Under the pieces are notes generated by a model. The model saw nothing but the letters and a program-made list of their open reading frames with translations, searched no databases and had not been told where the DNA came from. DNA of 64,000 nt from Rhizobiaceae bacterium. Its GTDB lineage: Bacteria; Pseudomonadota; Alphaproteobacteria; Rhizobiales; Rhizobiaceae. Shown one piece after another: positions 33,015-40,977 of this stretch. Each line of letters starts with the position of its first letter. The stretch's first letter is position 1. Where the stretch lies: the NCBI GenBank assembly GCA_019635695.1, contig JAHBYZ010000008.1, positions 57,874-121,873 on the forward strand, written 5' to 3'. The position numbers and the translations under genes are program-made.

Positions 33015-34222
33015 GCCGCACCCTCTGCGTCCCACTTCCAGAAGTCCCTGCCCTCTGCGTCGAGATGGTTGTTGAGCACCATTTTGTGGACCTCGTCGGC
33101 GCCGTCGACGAGCCGGGCCTGCCGTGCGTAGCGGTAGATCCATTCGAGGACCGTGTCCTTCGAATAGCCGCGCGCGCCGTTGATCTGGATCGCGACGTCG
33201 GCGGCCTGATGCAGCAGGTTGGCGACATGCACCTTGGCCATCGACACCTCCTTGCGCGCGAACGAGCCGCGGTCGAGCGCCCAGGCCGCCTTCATCACCA
33301 GCAGCCGGCCGATCTCGATCTTCATGGCCAGGTCGCCCAGCATCATCTGGATCGACTCGCGGTCGGCCAGCCGCTTGCCGAAGCCGGTGCGCTCGGCCGC
33401 ATAGGCGCGCGCGATCTCGACACAGCGCTTCGACAGGCCGAGCCAGCGCATGCAATGGGTCAGCCGTGCCGGCCCGAGGCGTATCTGCGTGGCCTTCAGC
33501 CCGTCGCCTTCCTTCATCAGCACGTCCTCGACCGGCACCTCGAGCCCGTCGAAGACGAGCTCGCAATGGCCGCCATGCTCTTCCGGACCCATGATCTCGA
33601 TGCGCCGCTCGATCTTCCAGCCGGGCTGGTCGCGGTTGAACAGGAAGGCGGTCAGGCCCTTGCGCGGGTCATCCGAGGTCTTGGCCATCAGGATGAAGTG
33701 CTGCGCTTCCTCGGCGCCGGTAATGAACCACTTCCTGCCACTGATGACGTACCTGTCGCCGCGCTTCTCGGCCTTCGTGGCGATCATCGACGGGTCGGAG
33801 CCGCCGCCGGGCATCGGCTCGGTCATGGCGAAGGCGGAGCGCACCTTGCCTTCCGACACCGGCTTGAGCCACCGTTCCTTCTGCGCCGGCGTACCTACCG
33901 CCTCCAGCAGCATCATGTTGCCGTCGTCGGGCGCGGCCGAGTTGAAGACCACGGGTCCGAAGATCGAGCGGTTCATCGCCTCGTAGCAGACCGCCATGCC
34001 GACCTTGCCGAGTCCCTGTCCGCCGGTCTCCGGCTTCAACTGCAGGCACCACAGGCCTTCCGCCCTCGCCTGCGCGCGCAAACGGTCAGCCAGGTCGAGG
34101 CGGATGTTCTCATGCGCATCGTAGCTCGCCCGCTCCGCCTCCAGCGGCAGGACCTTCTCGTCGACGAAGGCTGCAATCCGCGAGCGGAATTCCTCGATGC
34201 GCGGCGATATGGTGAAGTCCAT
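33011..34222 (-). CDS. Acyl-CoA dehydrogenase (ACAD 3)
   Basis: A 403-residue acyl-CoA dehydrogenase of the FadE17/ACAD10-11-like group: N-terminal RSRIAAFVDEKVLPLEAERASYD, KVRSAFAMTEPMPGGGSDPSMIATKAEKRGDRYVISGRKWFITGAEEAQHFILMAKT (about 127-185), and C-terminal ERTGFGKRLADRESIQMMLGDLAMKIEIGRLLVMKAAW, INGARGYSKDTVLEWIYRYARQARLVDGADEVHKMVL. It is encoded alone rather than as a short/long pair. Upstream SDR 4 is 21 bp away. Confidence 0.88.
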   Translation of the reverse strand: MDFTISPRIEEFRSRIAAFVDEKVLPLEAERASYDAHENIRLDLADRLRAQARAEGLWCLQLKPETGGQGLGKVGMAVCYEAMNRSIFGPVVFNSAAPDDGNMMLLEAVGTPAQKERWLKPVSEGKVRSAFAMTEPMPGGGSDPSMIATKAEKRGDRYVISGRKWFITGAEEAQHFILMAKTSDDPRKGLTAFLFNRDQPGWKIERRIEIMGPEEHGGHCELVFDGLEVPVEDVLMKEGDGLKATQIRLGPARLTHCMRWLGLSKRCVEIARAYAAERTGFGKRLADRESIQMMLGDLAMKIEIGRLLVMKAAWALDRGSFARKEVSMAKVHVANLLHQAADVAIQINGARGYSKDTVLEWIYRYARQARLVDGADEVHKMVLNNHLDAEGRDFWKWDAEGAA

Positions 34223-34243
34223 GAAGCGGGCGATCCCTTACGG

Positions 34244-34999
34244 TCAGAGGCTGGAAACGAGGTGGCCGCCGTCGACCACGATCGACGAGCCGGTCATGTA
34301 GCACGAGGCATCGGATGCCAGCAGCAGCAGCGCGCCGTCGAGGTCTTCCGGCCTGCCGAGCCGGCGCTGCGGAATGCGCTTCACCAGCGCTTCGCCCGGC
34401 TCGGTGTCGAAGAAGTCGCGGTTGAGATCGGTTTCGATGTAACCGGGACAGAGCGCGTTGACCCTGATTCCGTAGCGCGCCCATTCCAGCGCCAGCGCCT
34501 CGGTCAGCCGTACCACGCCGGCCTTGGAGGCCGCATAGCTGGCCACCGCACCGGCGACGCGGTGGCCGAGGATGGAGGCGACGTTGACGACCGAACCGCC
34601 GTCAGCATCCTTCATGCGCCTGGCCGCAGCCTGCGCCACGAGGAACACACCGCGCAGATTGACATCCACCACGCGGTCCCACTCCGCCGCGCTGATCTCC
34701 AGCGCCGGCTTGGCGTCCGAGATGCCGGCATTGTTCACAACGACATCAGCCCGCAGGCCCAGCCGATCCATTTCCGCGAACGCCGCCTCGACCGACTTCT
34801 CGTCGGCCACGTCCAGCGCCACCACCTCGGCCCTGCCGCCTGAAGCCTCGATCTCAGCCTTTAGCGCCACAAGCGCATCGACACGCCGCGCCGCAAGCGC
34901 CACGCCATACCCATCCCGCGCCAGAACCCGCGCGAAATGCGCGCCCAGGCCGGACGAGGCTCCGGTGACCAGGGCAGTCTTACCGGGCATTTCGTTCAC
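34244..34999 (-). CDS. SDR-family oxidoreductase (SDR 4)
   Basis: A 251-residue classical SDR: TGASSGLGAHF, NNAGISDAKPALEISAAEWDRVVDVNLRGVF, Ser in NVASILGHRVAGAVASYAASK with YAASK near residue 160, and SCYMTGSSIVVDGG at the end. Start: GTG at 34999 with AGGAG six bases upstream; the ATG three codons later would be too far from it. It lies in the ligase-SDR 5-SDR 4-ACAD 3-hydrolase operon. Probably a 3-hydroxyacyl-CoA dehydrogenase or related. Confidence 0.85.
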   Translation of the reverse strand: MNEMPGKTALVTGASSGLGAHFARVLARDGYGVALAARRVDALVALKAEIEASGGRAEVVALDVADEKSVEAAFAEMDRLGLRADVVVNNAGISDAKPALEISAAEWDRVVDVNLRGVFLVAQAAARRMKDADGGSVVNVASILGHRVAGAVASYAASKAGVVRLTEALALEWARYGIRVNALCPGYIETDLNRDFFDTEPGEALVKRIPQRRLGRPEDLDGALLLLASDASCYMTGSSIVVDGGHLVSSL

Positions 35000-35025
35000 A
35001 AACCTCTCCTGCTTCGGTCGCATGA

Positions 35026-35907
35026 TCAGCCGGCGGGACCGCGTTGCGCTCGGTCCTTTTCGTTGCGCGCCTTGATCTCGTCGCGCATGCGCTGCCAGTC
35101 GGCATCCGTGCGATCGCGGTATTTGTAGAAATTGCCGCCGTTGGCAAGCCAGTTGCCTCCGTCGATGGCGATGGTCTGGCCTGTCAGCCACTCCACCCCG
35201 TCGGCCATCAGGAAGACCGCCAGATTCTGCAGTTCGTGCATCTGGCCGGTGCGCTTCATGGGATTTTCGTCGGCGCGCCAGCCCATGCCCTCGCCCGGGG
35301 CCAGCCGCGCGGATGCGCCTTCGGTGGGGAAAACGCCGGGCGCTATCGCGTTGAGCCGGATGCCATAGCCGCCCCATTCCACCGCAAGCGAGCGGGTCAT
35401 CGACTGCACTGCCGATTTCGACATCGCCGAAGGCACGACATAGGGACCGGCGTTGAACACCCACGTGACGACGATCGAGACGACCGAGCCCGGCAGATCC
35501 CCCTCGATCCAGCGCCGTCCGACCGCGTGCGTCACGTAGAAAGTGCCACGCATGACGATGTCGGCGATCGCGTTGAAGCCGCGGTGAGAAAGGTCTTCCG
35601 TGCGGCTGACGAAGTTGCCCGCCGCATTGTTCACGAGGCCGGTCAGCGGTCCGTGCGCCGCGAAAATCCCGGCCACCATTGCGTCCACCGCATCGGCGTC
35701 GCGGATATCGACCGCGTGCGCGTGCGCCGCTCCGCCATGCGCCGCCATCAGGTCCCGCGCAGTTTGCTGCACGACCGCTTCACGGCGGCCGCAGATGTGG
35801 ATCTCGGCGCCGAGCGAGAGATATTTCTCGGCGATTGCAAGCCCGAGCCCGGTACCGCCGCCGGTGACCAGAATACGTTTGCCCTTCAGCAGATCGGCCT
35901 GGAACAT
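35026..35907 (-). CDS. SDR-family oxidoreductase (SDR 5), 2,4-dienoyl-CoA reductase-like
   Basis: A 293-residue SDR that opens MFQADLLKGKRILVTGGGTGLGLAIAEKYLSLG and contains NNAAGNFVSRTEDLSHRGFNAIADIVMRGTFYVTHAVGRRWI, the pattern of peroxisomal-type 2,4-dienoyl-CoA reductase/citronellyl-CoA-pathway SDRs (NNAAGNF in place of NNAG, no canonical YxxxK but PSAMSKSAVQSMTRSLAVEWGGYGIR). Start ATG at 35907 with GGGAGG. The Tyr of the active site appears replaced by Met-Ser, as in DECR enzymes. It suggests reduction of dienoyl-CoA species in the pathway. Confidence 0.82.
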   Translation of the reverse strand: MFQADLLKGKRILVTGGGTGLGLAIAEKYLSLGAEIHICGRREAVVQQTARDLMAAHGGAAHAHAVDIRDADAVDAMVAGIFAAHGPLTGLVNNAAGNFVSRTEDLSHRGFNAIADIVMRGTFYVTHAVGRRWIEGDLPGSVVSIVVTWVFNAGPYVVPSAMSKSAVQSMTRSLAVEWGGYGIRLNAIAPGVFPTEGASARLAPGEGMGWRADENPMKRTGQMHELQNLAVFLMADGVEWLTGQTIAIDGGNWLANGGNFYKYRDRTDADWQRMRDEIKARNEKDRAQRGPAG

Positions 35908-35944
35908 CGACCCGTCCTCCCGTCTCGATAACGTCGCCGCCGGT

Positions 35945-37552
35945 TCAGGCGACGCTGCCCAGCCTGTCCGCACGCACGGATATGCCCGCCTTCTCGCGGT
36001 CCCACACATCGGCGGCGACGCCCTCGCGGCGCAAATCCGCCTTGCGTATCTTGTTCGAGGGCGTCCGCGGCATCTCGCGCATCACGCGCACATAGCGCGG
36101 CACCATGAAATGCGGCACCCGATCGCGCAGAAACGCGATCAACTGCTCGGGCACCACTTCGCTCCCCGCCAGCGGCGAGACGACGACCAGCACCTCCTGG
36201 TCGCCGTGCTCGCTGGGTACGGCGACGGCCGCTGCATCCTCCACCGGCGGAAACGCCTTCACCTCGCGCTCGACCTCGATGGAGGAAATGTTCTCGCCGC
36301 GGCGGCGGATGATGTCCTTGATGCGATCGGCAAAGAAGAAGTTGCCATCGGCGTCGCGGCGGGCGGCGTCGCCTGTGTGGAACCAGCCGTTGCGCCAGGC
36401 TGCAACAGTCGCCTCGGGATTTGCCTCGTAGCCGTCGTTCACCGTCCAGGGGTGCTGCGCCCGCACCACGATCTCGCCGACCTCGCCGGCCGGCACCTCG
36501 ATGTCGTTCTCGTCGACGATGCGAACCTCCATGCCGTCGCGCGCGCGTCCGCAGCTGCCTTCCACCCTGGAATCGAGGTCGCCGACGATCGGAACCGACA
36601 GTTCGGTCATGCCGAAGCTGGGGAAGAAGGAGACGCCGAACCGCCGCGCAAATCCACGCGCCGCCTCGTCGGCGGCGACCACATTGACGAGCCGCAGGCC
36701 ATGATTGCGGTCATCCGCAGTCACCGGCGCCTTGCTGAGGAAGTGCAGCAGCGACGGCCCCATGCCCGGCACTGCCGTCGCCCCGAAGCGCCTGACGTCG
36801 TCCCAGAAGCTGGATGTCTTGAATGCTTCCAGCACGATCACCGAGGCGCCCGCCATGATGGCGCCGACCAGCGCCGCCAGCGGCCCGACGTGGCAAAGCG
36901 GCGTGGTCAGCATCACGCGGTCCGAGGCTTTCAGGAAGCCGAAATGCACCTTGCCGACGGACCACAGCTGCCCGTTCGGCACGCGCACAGCCTTGACCCC
37001 TCCGGTGGTACCCGACGTGTAGAGGATGACGCCGAGATCCCACGGTTGCGTGAATGCCGGCGCGGCGAGGCCGTCCGCCGGCGCTCGCAAGGTCTCGGCC
37101 GCCTCGCCCGCTGCGCCGAGCACGGCGGTGGCGCCGACGACGGCCGGCTCGATCTCCGAGAGGCGCTCGGCCAGCGCCGCGTGCGTCACCACAAGGCTGG
37201 CACGCGCCAGCCGCAAGGCATCCTCGAGCGGCCGGCCGCGCAGGGCCGGGTTGACCGGCACCGGGACAGCGCCGAGCAGCGCCGAGCCGAGCAGCACACG
37301 CAGGTGGGCGGCGCTGTTTGGGAGCCAGTTGACCACGCGGTCGCCGGCCGAGACACCATGTACGGACAGGGCGGCCGCCGTCTCGCCGGCGATCTCGTAG
37401 GCGAGGGCGTTGGTCCACTCGCTGCCGTCGGAGAATGCGGCAAAGAGAGCTTCCGGTGCCTCCCTGGCCCGACGCGCCAGCGTCAGCGCGATGGAGCACT
37501 CATGCGCTTCAGGGGTCCTGGCTGGCCCCATCCATGCTGGATGCGATTCCAC
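35945..37552 (-). CDS. AMP-forming acyl-CoA ligase (ANL superfamily)
   Basis: A 535-residue adenylate-forming enzyme that would activate the imported carboxylate to its CoA thioester. The P-loop is YTSGTTGGVK at about 178-187; FPSFGMTELS is the A5-like motif, GWFHTGDAARRDADGNFFFADRIKDIIRRRGENISSIEVE covers A7-A8, and PRTPSNKIRKADLR carries the C-terminal catalytic lysine. It resembles crotonobetaine/carnitine-CoA ligase-type proteins (CaiC-like), but the substrate pocket is not diagnostic. GTG start at 37552 with GGGGAG seven bases upstream. First gene of the operon ending at 32076. Confidence 0.85.
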   Translation of the reverse strand: MESHPAWMGPARTPEAHECSIALTLARRAREAPEALFAAFSDGSEWTNALAYEIAGETAAALSVHGVSAGDRVVNWLPNSAAHLRVLLGSALLGAVPVPVNPALRGRPLEDALRLARASLVVTHAALAERLSEIEPAVVGATAVLGAAGEAAETLRAPADGLAAPAFTQPWDLGVILYTSGTTGGVKAVRVPNGQLWSVGKVHFGFLKASDRVMLTTPLCHVGPLAALVGAIMAGASVIVLEAFKTSSFWDDVRRFGATAVPGMGPSLLHFLSKAPVTADDRNHGLRLVNVVAADEAARGFARRFGVSFFPSFGMTELSVPIVGDLDSRVEGSCGRARDGMEVRIVDENDIEVPAGEVGEIVVRAQHPWTVNDGYEANPEATVAAWRNGWFHTGDAARRDADGNFFFADRIKDIIRRRGENISSIEVEREVKAFPPVEDAAAVAVPSEHGDQEVLVVVSPLAGSEVVPEQLIAFLRDRVPHFMVPRYVRVMREMPRTPSNKIRKADLRREGVAADVWDREKAGISVRADRLGSVA

Positions 37553-37587
37553 TCGACTCTCCCCGTCATTCGACGCGCGGTGACGCG

Positions 37588-37616
37588 TATTAAGTATTCT
37601 TATTATGGCACGTCAA
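37588..37616 (-). promoter_or_regulatory. Promoter and CoA-cluster operator for the acyl-CoA ligase operon
   Basis: Minus strand: TTGACG (37611-37616), 17-base spacer, TTAATA (37588-37593), about 35 bases before the GTG start. The operator TATTAAGTATTCTTATTA (37588-37605, 11 of 12 fixed positions) occupies the -10 and part of the spacer. Confidence 0.65.
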
Positions 37617-38019
37617 TTGCCAATTCGCGGTATCAGGCCTGACATGCGGCAAGGCGGTCGGCATGGAGCGCTGAGTCGGCGGCACTCAGCCAAATCGCGG
37701 CCAATCAGTATACTCTTTAGCTGCCGCAGCGTGGAGAGGCGAGACCGCTGACGTCAAGCACCGAAACATCGGCGCGCCACCGCGTGCAAGGGCACGACGA
37801 CGACGACGCCAGGAGCGAAAGTCGCCGACTTCATGCCTGCTCGCATCGAGGACGAGACTGTCGAGCGGCGACGCTGCTGACAAGTTACTGAAAGAGCAGA
37901 AGCGGGAATCCTGTTGCCAGCCTGCAATAGTTTTCGTTTGAGGCAGCGTTCTCGGCCTTCGATAATGTCGGCGGTGGGCGCGGACCTTGTATCAGGGCAG
38001 AAGGCAAGACGGTATCCCG
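37617..38019. other. Gene-free stretch of about 400 bp with one orphan operator
   Basis: Between the ligase promoter and the DUF488 gene no convincing coding frame is visible on either strand. It contains a further copy of the cluster operator, CAATCAGTATACTCTTTA at 37702-37719 (11 of 12 positions). No gene start lies within a normal distance on the plus side; on the minus side it is about 90 bases upstream of the ligase promoter copy, so it may act as a second, looping operator for the ligase operon. Confidence 0.5.
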
Positions 38020-38370
38020 ATGAAACTGCAGATCAAGCGCGTCTACGAGCAGCCGGCCCGGGAGGACGGCCTGCGCGTGCTGGTCGACCGACTGTGGCCA
38101 CGCGGCCTTGCAAAGCAGGACGCGGACGTCGACCTATGGCTGAAGGACATCGCTCCCAGCACCGGGCTACGCCGCTGGTTTGGCCACGATCCGCGCAAAT
38201 GGACCGAATTCCGGCATCGATACCGCGCCGAACTGGACGCCAACCGCATGGCCGTCGAAACGCTGCGCGAGCGTGGCGGCTCCGGAACCGTCACTCTCCT
38301 CTACGCGGCGCGGGACCAGCAGCATAACCAGGCGGTCGTGTTGAAGGACTTCCTCGACAAAGCAGAGTGA
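38020..38370 (+). CDS. DUF488 family protein
   Basis: A 116-residue DUF488 (YeaO-like) protein: MKLQIKRVYEQPAREDGLRVLVDRLWPRGLAKQDADVDLWLKDIAPSTGLRRWFGHDPRKW, with the characteristic RVLVDRLWPRG and (F/Y)GHDP blocks, and LLYAARDQQHNQAVVLKDFL at the end. The function of the family is unknown. Start chosen at ATG 38020 where homology begins; no strong ribosome-binding site is seen. Convergent with the Tim44-like gene. Confidence 0.85.
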   Translation: MKLQIKRVYEQPAREDGLRVLVDRLWPRGLAKQDADVDLWLKDIAPSTGLRRWFGHDPRKWTEFRHRYRAELDANRMAVETLRERGGSGTVTLLYAARDQQHNQAVVLKDFLDKAE

Positions 38371-38377
38371 CCGTCCC

Positions 38378-38983
38378 CTAACCTTGGTCGGTGGCGATCA
38401 CGGTCCACCGCGTCTCGTCGTCGGCCGGCGCGCGCGCGAACGTCCAGCGCTCGTCGGTCAAGATCACGGTGGACGTGTCACCTTCGATCACGGCGCCCGA
38501 CCGCGCGAGCAACGCGCTGACGATCTCGGCGCGGAAACGCACTTCCAGCTCGATCGACTGCGCCGTCACGCGGGCAGCGACGATTTCCGCCTCGTCAATG
38601 CCAATGAAGGTCAGCTCCAGCGTCTCGCCGCTTTGCACGCGGGCTGCGCAGGCCTGGGCAAACACCGCCAGCACGTCGGCCGACAGCAGCGGACGCAGCA
38701 TCTCGATGTCGCCCGACGCGTAGTGCCGCACGATCTCCTCATAGGCGCGCCGGGCACCGCTCAGGAACGCCCCGGTGTCGAAGTGCGGGTCGAAGGCAAG
38801 CAGCTCGCGCAGCCGCGGGTCAGCCGGCGCGGTCTCGTCAGCCCGCGGCGGTGCGGCATCGGCGTCGCTTTCGGTGAATCCGCCGGGGCGGAAGATCAGG
38901 TCGAGCGTCGACAGGAAGGCCCACCAGAACGACAGCAACATGATCGCGGGAAGGTTGCTGACGATATCGCCGGCGTCGTCCAT
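38378..38983 (-). CDS. Tim44-like domain protein
   Basis: A 201-residue protein with one N-terminal membrane helix (about 12-32, IMLLSFWWAFLSTLDLIF) and a Tim44-like domain from about residue 75 (DPHFDTGAFLSGARRAYEEIVRHYASGDIEMLRPLLSADVLAVFAQACAARV). Alphaproteobacterial Tim44-like proteins (TimA) are membrane-anchored and are thought to help in membrane protein quality or translocation. ATG at 38983 with AGGA close upstream; a longer upstream frame is basic and not family-like. Likely single gene. Confidence 0.8.
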   Translation of the reverse strand: MDDAGDIVSNLPAIMLLSFWWAFLSTLDLIFRPGGFTESDADAAPPRADETAPADPRLRELLAFDPHFDTGAFLSGARRAYEEIVRHYASGDIEMLRPLLSADVLAVFAQACAARVQSGETLELTFIGIDEAEIVAARVTAQSIELEVRFRAEIVSALLARSGAVIEGDTSTVILTDERWTFARAPADDETRWTVIATDQG

Positions 38984-39086
38984 GGAGTCCTGCCTTTCAA
39001 TGACGGCAGGCGCGGCAGCTTCGAATATCGACGGCGCGGGGAACCGTCGTCGCAATCGGGAAGCAGGCCGCGCCTGCGTTTACCCG

Positions 39087-39740
39087 TCAGTCGGTGACGA
39101 TCCTGTCCATGGGGATGTCGTGCGGCTGCGGATAAATGGTCGGAATGCGGGCGGCGGTGAAGCCGACGCCGATCTTGAGCGGCTTGCGCGGCATCACAGC
39201 CAGCGTGCGGTCGAAATAGCCGCCACCGTGGCCGAGACGGTAGTTCGCCTCGTCGTAACCGACGACGGGCGCGATCACGATGTCGGGCAGCACTGCGGGG
39301 CCGCGCGACGGCACGAGGATATTCCACACGCCGCGTTCAAGCGGATCGCCGGGGCTCCAGACGCGGAACTCCAGCGGCCACCCCTTGTGGATGACGACCG
39401 GCAGCGCGATGCGGCCGCTGCGTTCGATGATCCGGATGGCCCAATTGCGCAAGTCCGGCTCGCCGCGAAACGGCCAGTAACTGGACACGATGCGACCCGC
39501 CACCTTGCCGATTGCCGCATCGAGGTTGTTGGCGAGCCGGTCGGAGCGTTGCCTGCGCTCGTCGGCCGACAGCGCCATGCGCTCGTCGATCAGACGCTTG
39601 CGCTCTGACGTGCGCCAGCGCGCCACGTCCGTCCAGGACTCCGCCCGCACGCTCTCGCCGCGAAACTCGGGCGACAACTCGTGCATGAAGCAGGGCGGCG
39701 AGGCGTATTCGCGGATTTCCGACTGGTCGGGATCGGACAT
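39087..39740 (-). CDS. 5-formyltetrahydrofolate cyclo-ligase
   Basis: A 217-residue enzyme that converts 5-formyl-THF plus ATP into 5,10-methenyl-THF, recycling folate. The signature is VVGYDEANYRLGHGGGYFDRTLAV near residues 155-180, with the substrate region SSYWPFRGEPDLRNWAI and the N-terminal basic ERKRLIDERMALSADER helix. A 40-residue N-terminal extension precedes the core. Alone on its strand, 110 bp from the LysR gene on the other strand. Confidence 0.87.
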   Translation of the reverse strand: MSDPDQSEIREYASPPCFMHELSPEFRGESVRAESWTDVARWRTSERKRLIDERMALSADERRQRSDRLANNLDAAIGKVAGRIVSSYWPFRGEPDLRNWAIRIIERSGRIALPVVIHKGWPLEFRVWSPGDPLERGVWNILVPSRGPAVLPDIVIAPVVGYDEANYRLGHGGGYFDRTLAVMPRKPLKIGVGFTAARIPTIYPQPHDIPMDRIVTD

Positions 39741-39814
39741 CGCCCGGCTCCATCATGGCGTCACGGTGAGGGTGCGCGTCGAAAAGCCCGAAGGCAAACG
39801 GAATTAAATGCTGT

Positions 39815-39839
39815 ATCAATGCAATAATGTTGCATTGAT
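39815..39839. promoter_or_regulatory. 25-bp perfect dyad before the second LysR gene
   Basis: ATCAATGCAA, five bases, TTGCATTGAT: ten-base arms without a mismatch, ending one base before the GGAGG ribosome-binding site of the LysR gene. Its inner part, ATGCA-N7-TGCAT, recurs with identical spacing upstream of the nitronate monooxygenase gene. Candidate LysR autoregulatory operator. Confidence 0.65.
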
Positions 39840-39850
39840 GGAGGCTCACC

Positions 39851-40693
39851 GTGGACATCGACCGCGCGCGGACATTCCTCGAGATCGCCCACACCGGCAG
39901 CTTCCTCAAGGCCGCCAACCGCCTGCACGTGACGCAGACGACGGTCAGCGCCCGCATCCGTACGCTGGAGGATGGGCTAGGTCAGCGCCTGTTCGTGCGT
40001 AACCGCAACGGCGCCAGCCTGACCGCCGCCGGGCGCGATTTCGAGCGCTTCGCGCAGTCCTTCGTGCAGATCTGGGAGCGCGCGCGCCAGCAGCTTTCGG
40101 TGCCGTCCGGCCGCACCAGCGTGGTGGCGCTCGGCGGCGAGCTCAGCCTGTGGAATCCGCTGATGCTGGAATGGCTGGTGTGGATGAAGAAGGCTCATCC
40201 CGAGATCGCGCTGCGGGCTCATGTCGGAGTGCCGGACCAGCTGGTCGAGCAGTTGCGCACCGGCGCGCTCGATATCGCCGTGCTCTACGCGCCAAAGCTT
40301 CTGCCGGGCTTCAAGGTCGAGCTCGTTGAGGAGGAACGGCTGGTTCTGGTGCGCACCAGGCGCCAGGGCGACGCCGGCGAGCCCGACTATGTGCATGTCG
40401 ACTGGGGACCCCAGTTCGCCGCGCCGCGCGGCTACGGACAGGCCGCGTTCGGCGAGCCTGGCGTCGTGGTTGGTCTCGGGCCGCTGGGGCTCGGTTACAT
40501 ATTGCGCGCCGGCGGCATGGGCTATTTCCGCCGCGGCGCCGTGGCACCCCATGTCGCCGCCGGCGAGCTGGAGCTGGTCGCCGACGCGCCCGAATTCACC
40601 TACCCGGCCTATGCCGTCTATGCCGAGGCGGCGGAGGCGCGCGACGACGTCCAGCACGCGCTGGCCGGCCTGAAGCAGATCGCGCGCGCCTAG
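39851..40693 (+). CDS. LysR-family transcriptional regulator (second)
   Basis: A 280-residue LysR protein. The HTH is at residues 1-60 (DIDRARTFLEIAHTGSFLKAANRLHVTQTTVSARIRTLEDGLGQRLFVR), then the effector domain from about 88 (TSVVALGGELSLWNPLMLEWLVWMKKAHPEI). GTG start at 39851 with GGAGG six bases upstream. Its stop shares CTAG with the convergent gene at 40690. The shared dyad suggests it controls the convergently encoded nitronate monooxygenase operon and itself. Confidence 0.87.
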   Translation: MDIDRARTFLEIAHTGSFLKAANRLHVTQTTVSARIRTLEDGLGQRLFVRNRNGASLTAAGRDFERFAQSFVQIWERARQQLSVPSGRTSVVALGGELSLWNPLMLEWLVWMKKAHPEIALRAHVGVPDQLVEQLRTGALDIAVLYAPKLLPGFKVELVEEERLVLVRTRRQGDAGEPDYVHVDWGPQFAAPRGYGQAAFGEPGVVVGLGPLGLGYILRAGGMGYFRRGAVAPHVAAGELELVADAPEFTYPAYAVYAEAAEARDDVQHALAGLKQIARA

Positions 40694-40977
40694 CGCCGTT
40701 CGTCCTGCTCGCTGACCGCCTGAAGCAGCGCGTCGATGACCAGCGCCCGGCCGGCCCGGCTGATGCCGACGCCGTCCGGCCGTCGCGCGGCGAGGCCGAG
40801 CGAGACGAGGCGCGCCTCCAGCTCCGGCCGAAGCCGGACATCGGCGGCGCGGTTGAGACGCTTCAGCGCCGCCTGTTCATCGGATGCAAGGTCGCCCCAC
40901 GCGACTGGCGCGGAGCCGGCGTCGTCGGCATAGCTCGCCGGATCGAGACGACGCGCCCTCCCGCCACGCCGCCTCAT
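40690..40977 (-). CDS. Hypothetical 95-residue protein coupled to nitronate monooxygenase
   Basis: A small basic protein, MRRRGGRARRLDPASYADDAG at the start, then a helical region that looks like a short winged-helix or MarR-like segment (LASDEQAALKRLNRAADVRLRPELEARLVSLGLAARRPDGVGISRAGRALVIDALLQAV). I do not recognise the family. Its ATG overlaps the stop of the nitronate monooxygenase gene (ATGA), so it is translated from the same message. It may bind nucleic acid, but that is only a structural impression. Confidence 0.6.
   Translation of the reverse strand: MRRRGGRARRLDPASYADDAGSAPVAWGDLASDEQAALKRLNRAADVRLRPELEARLVSLGLAARRPDGVGISRAGRALVIDALLQAVSEQDERR

Noticed and set aside
10437..37552. 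Interpretation of the cluster as fatty-acid beta-oxidation
   Set aside because: No thiolase, no FadB-type fusion and too many ACAD/SDR paralogues and isomerase-like folds for plain fatty acids.
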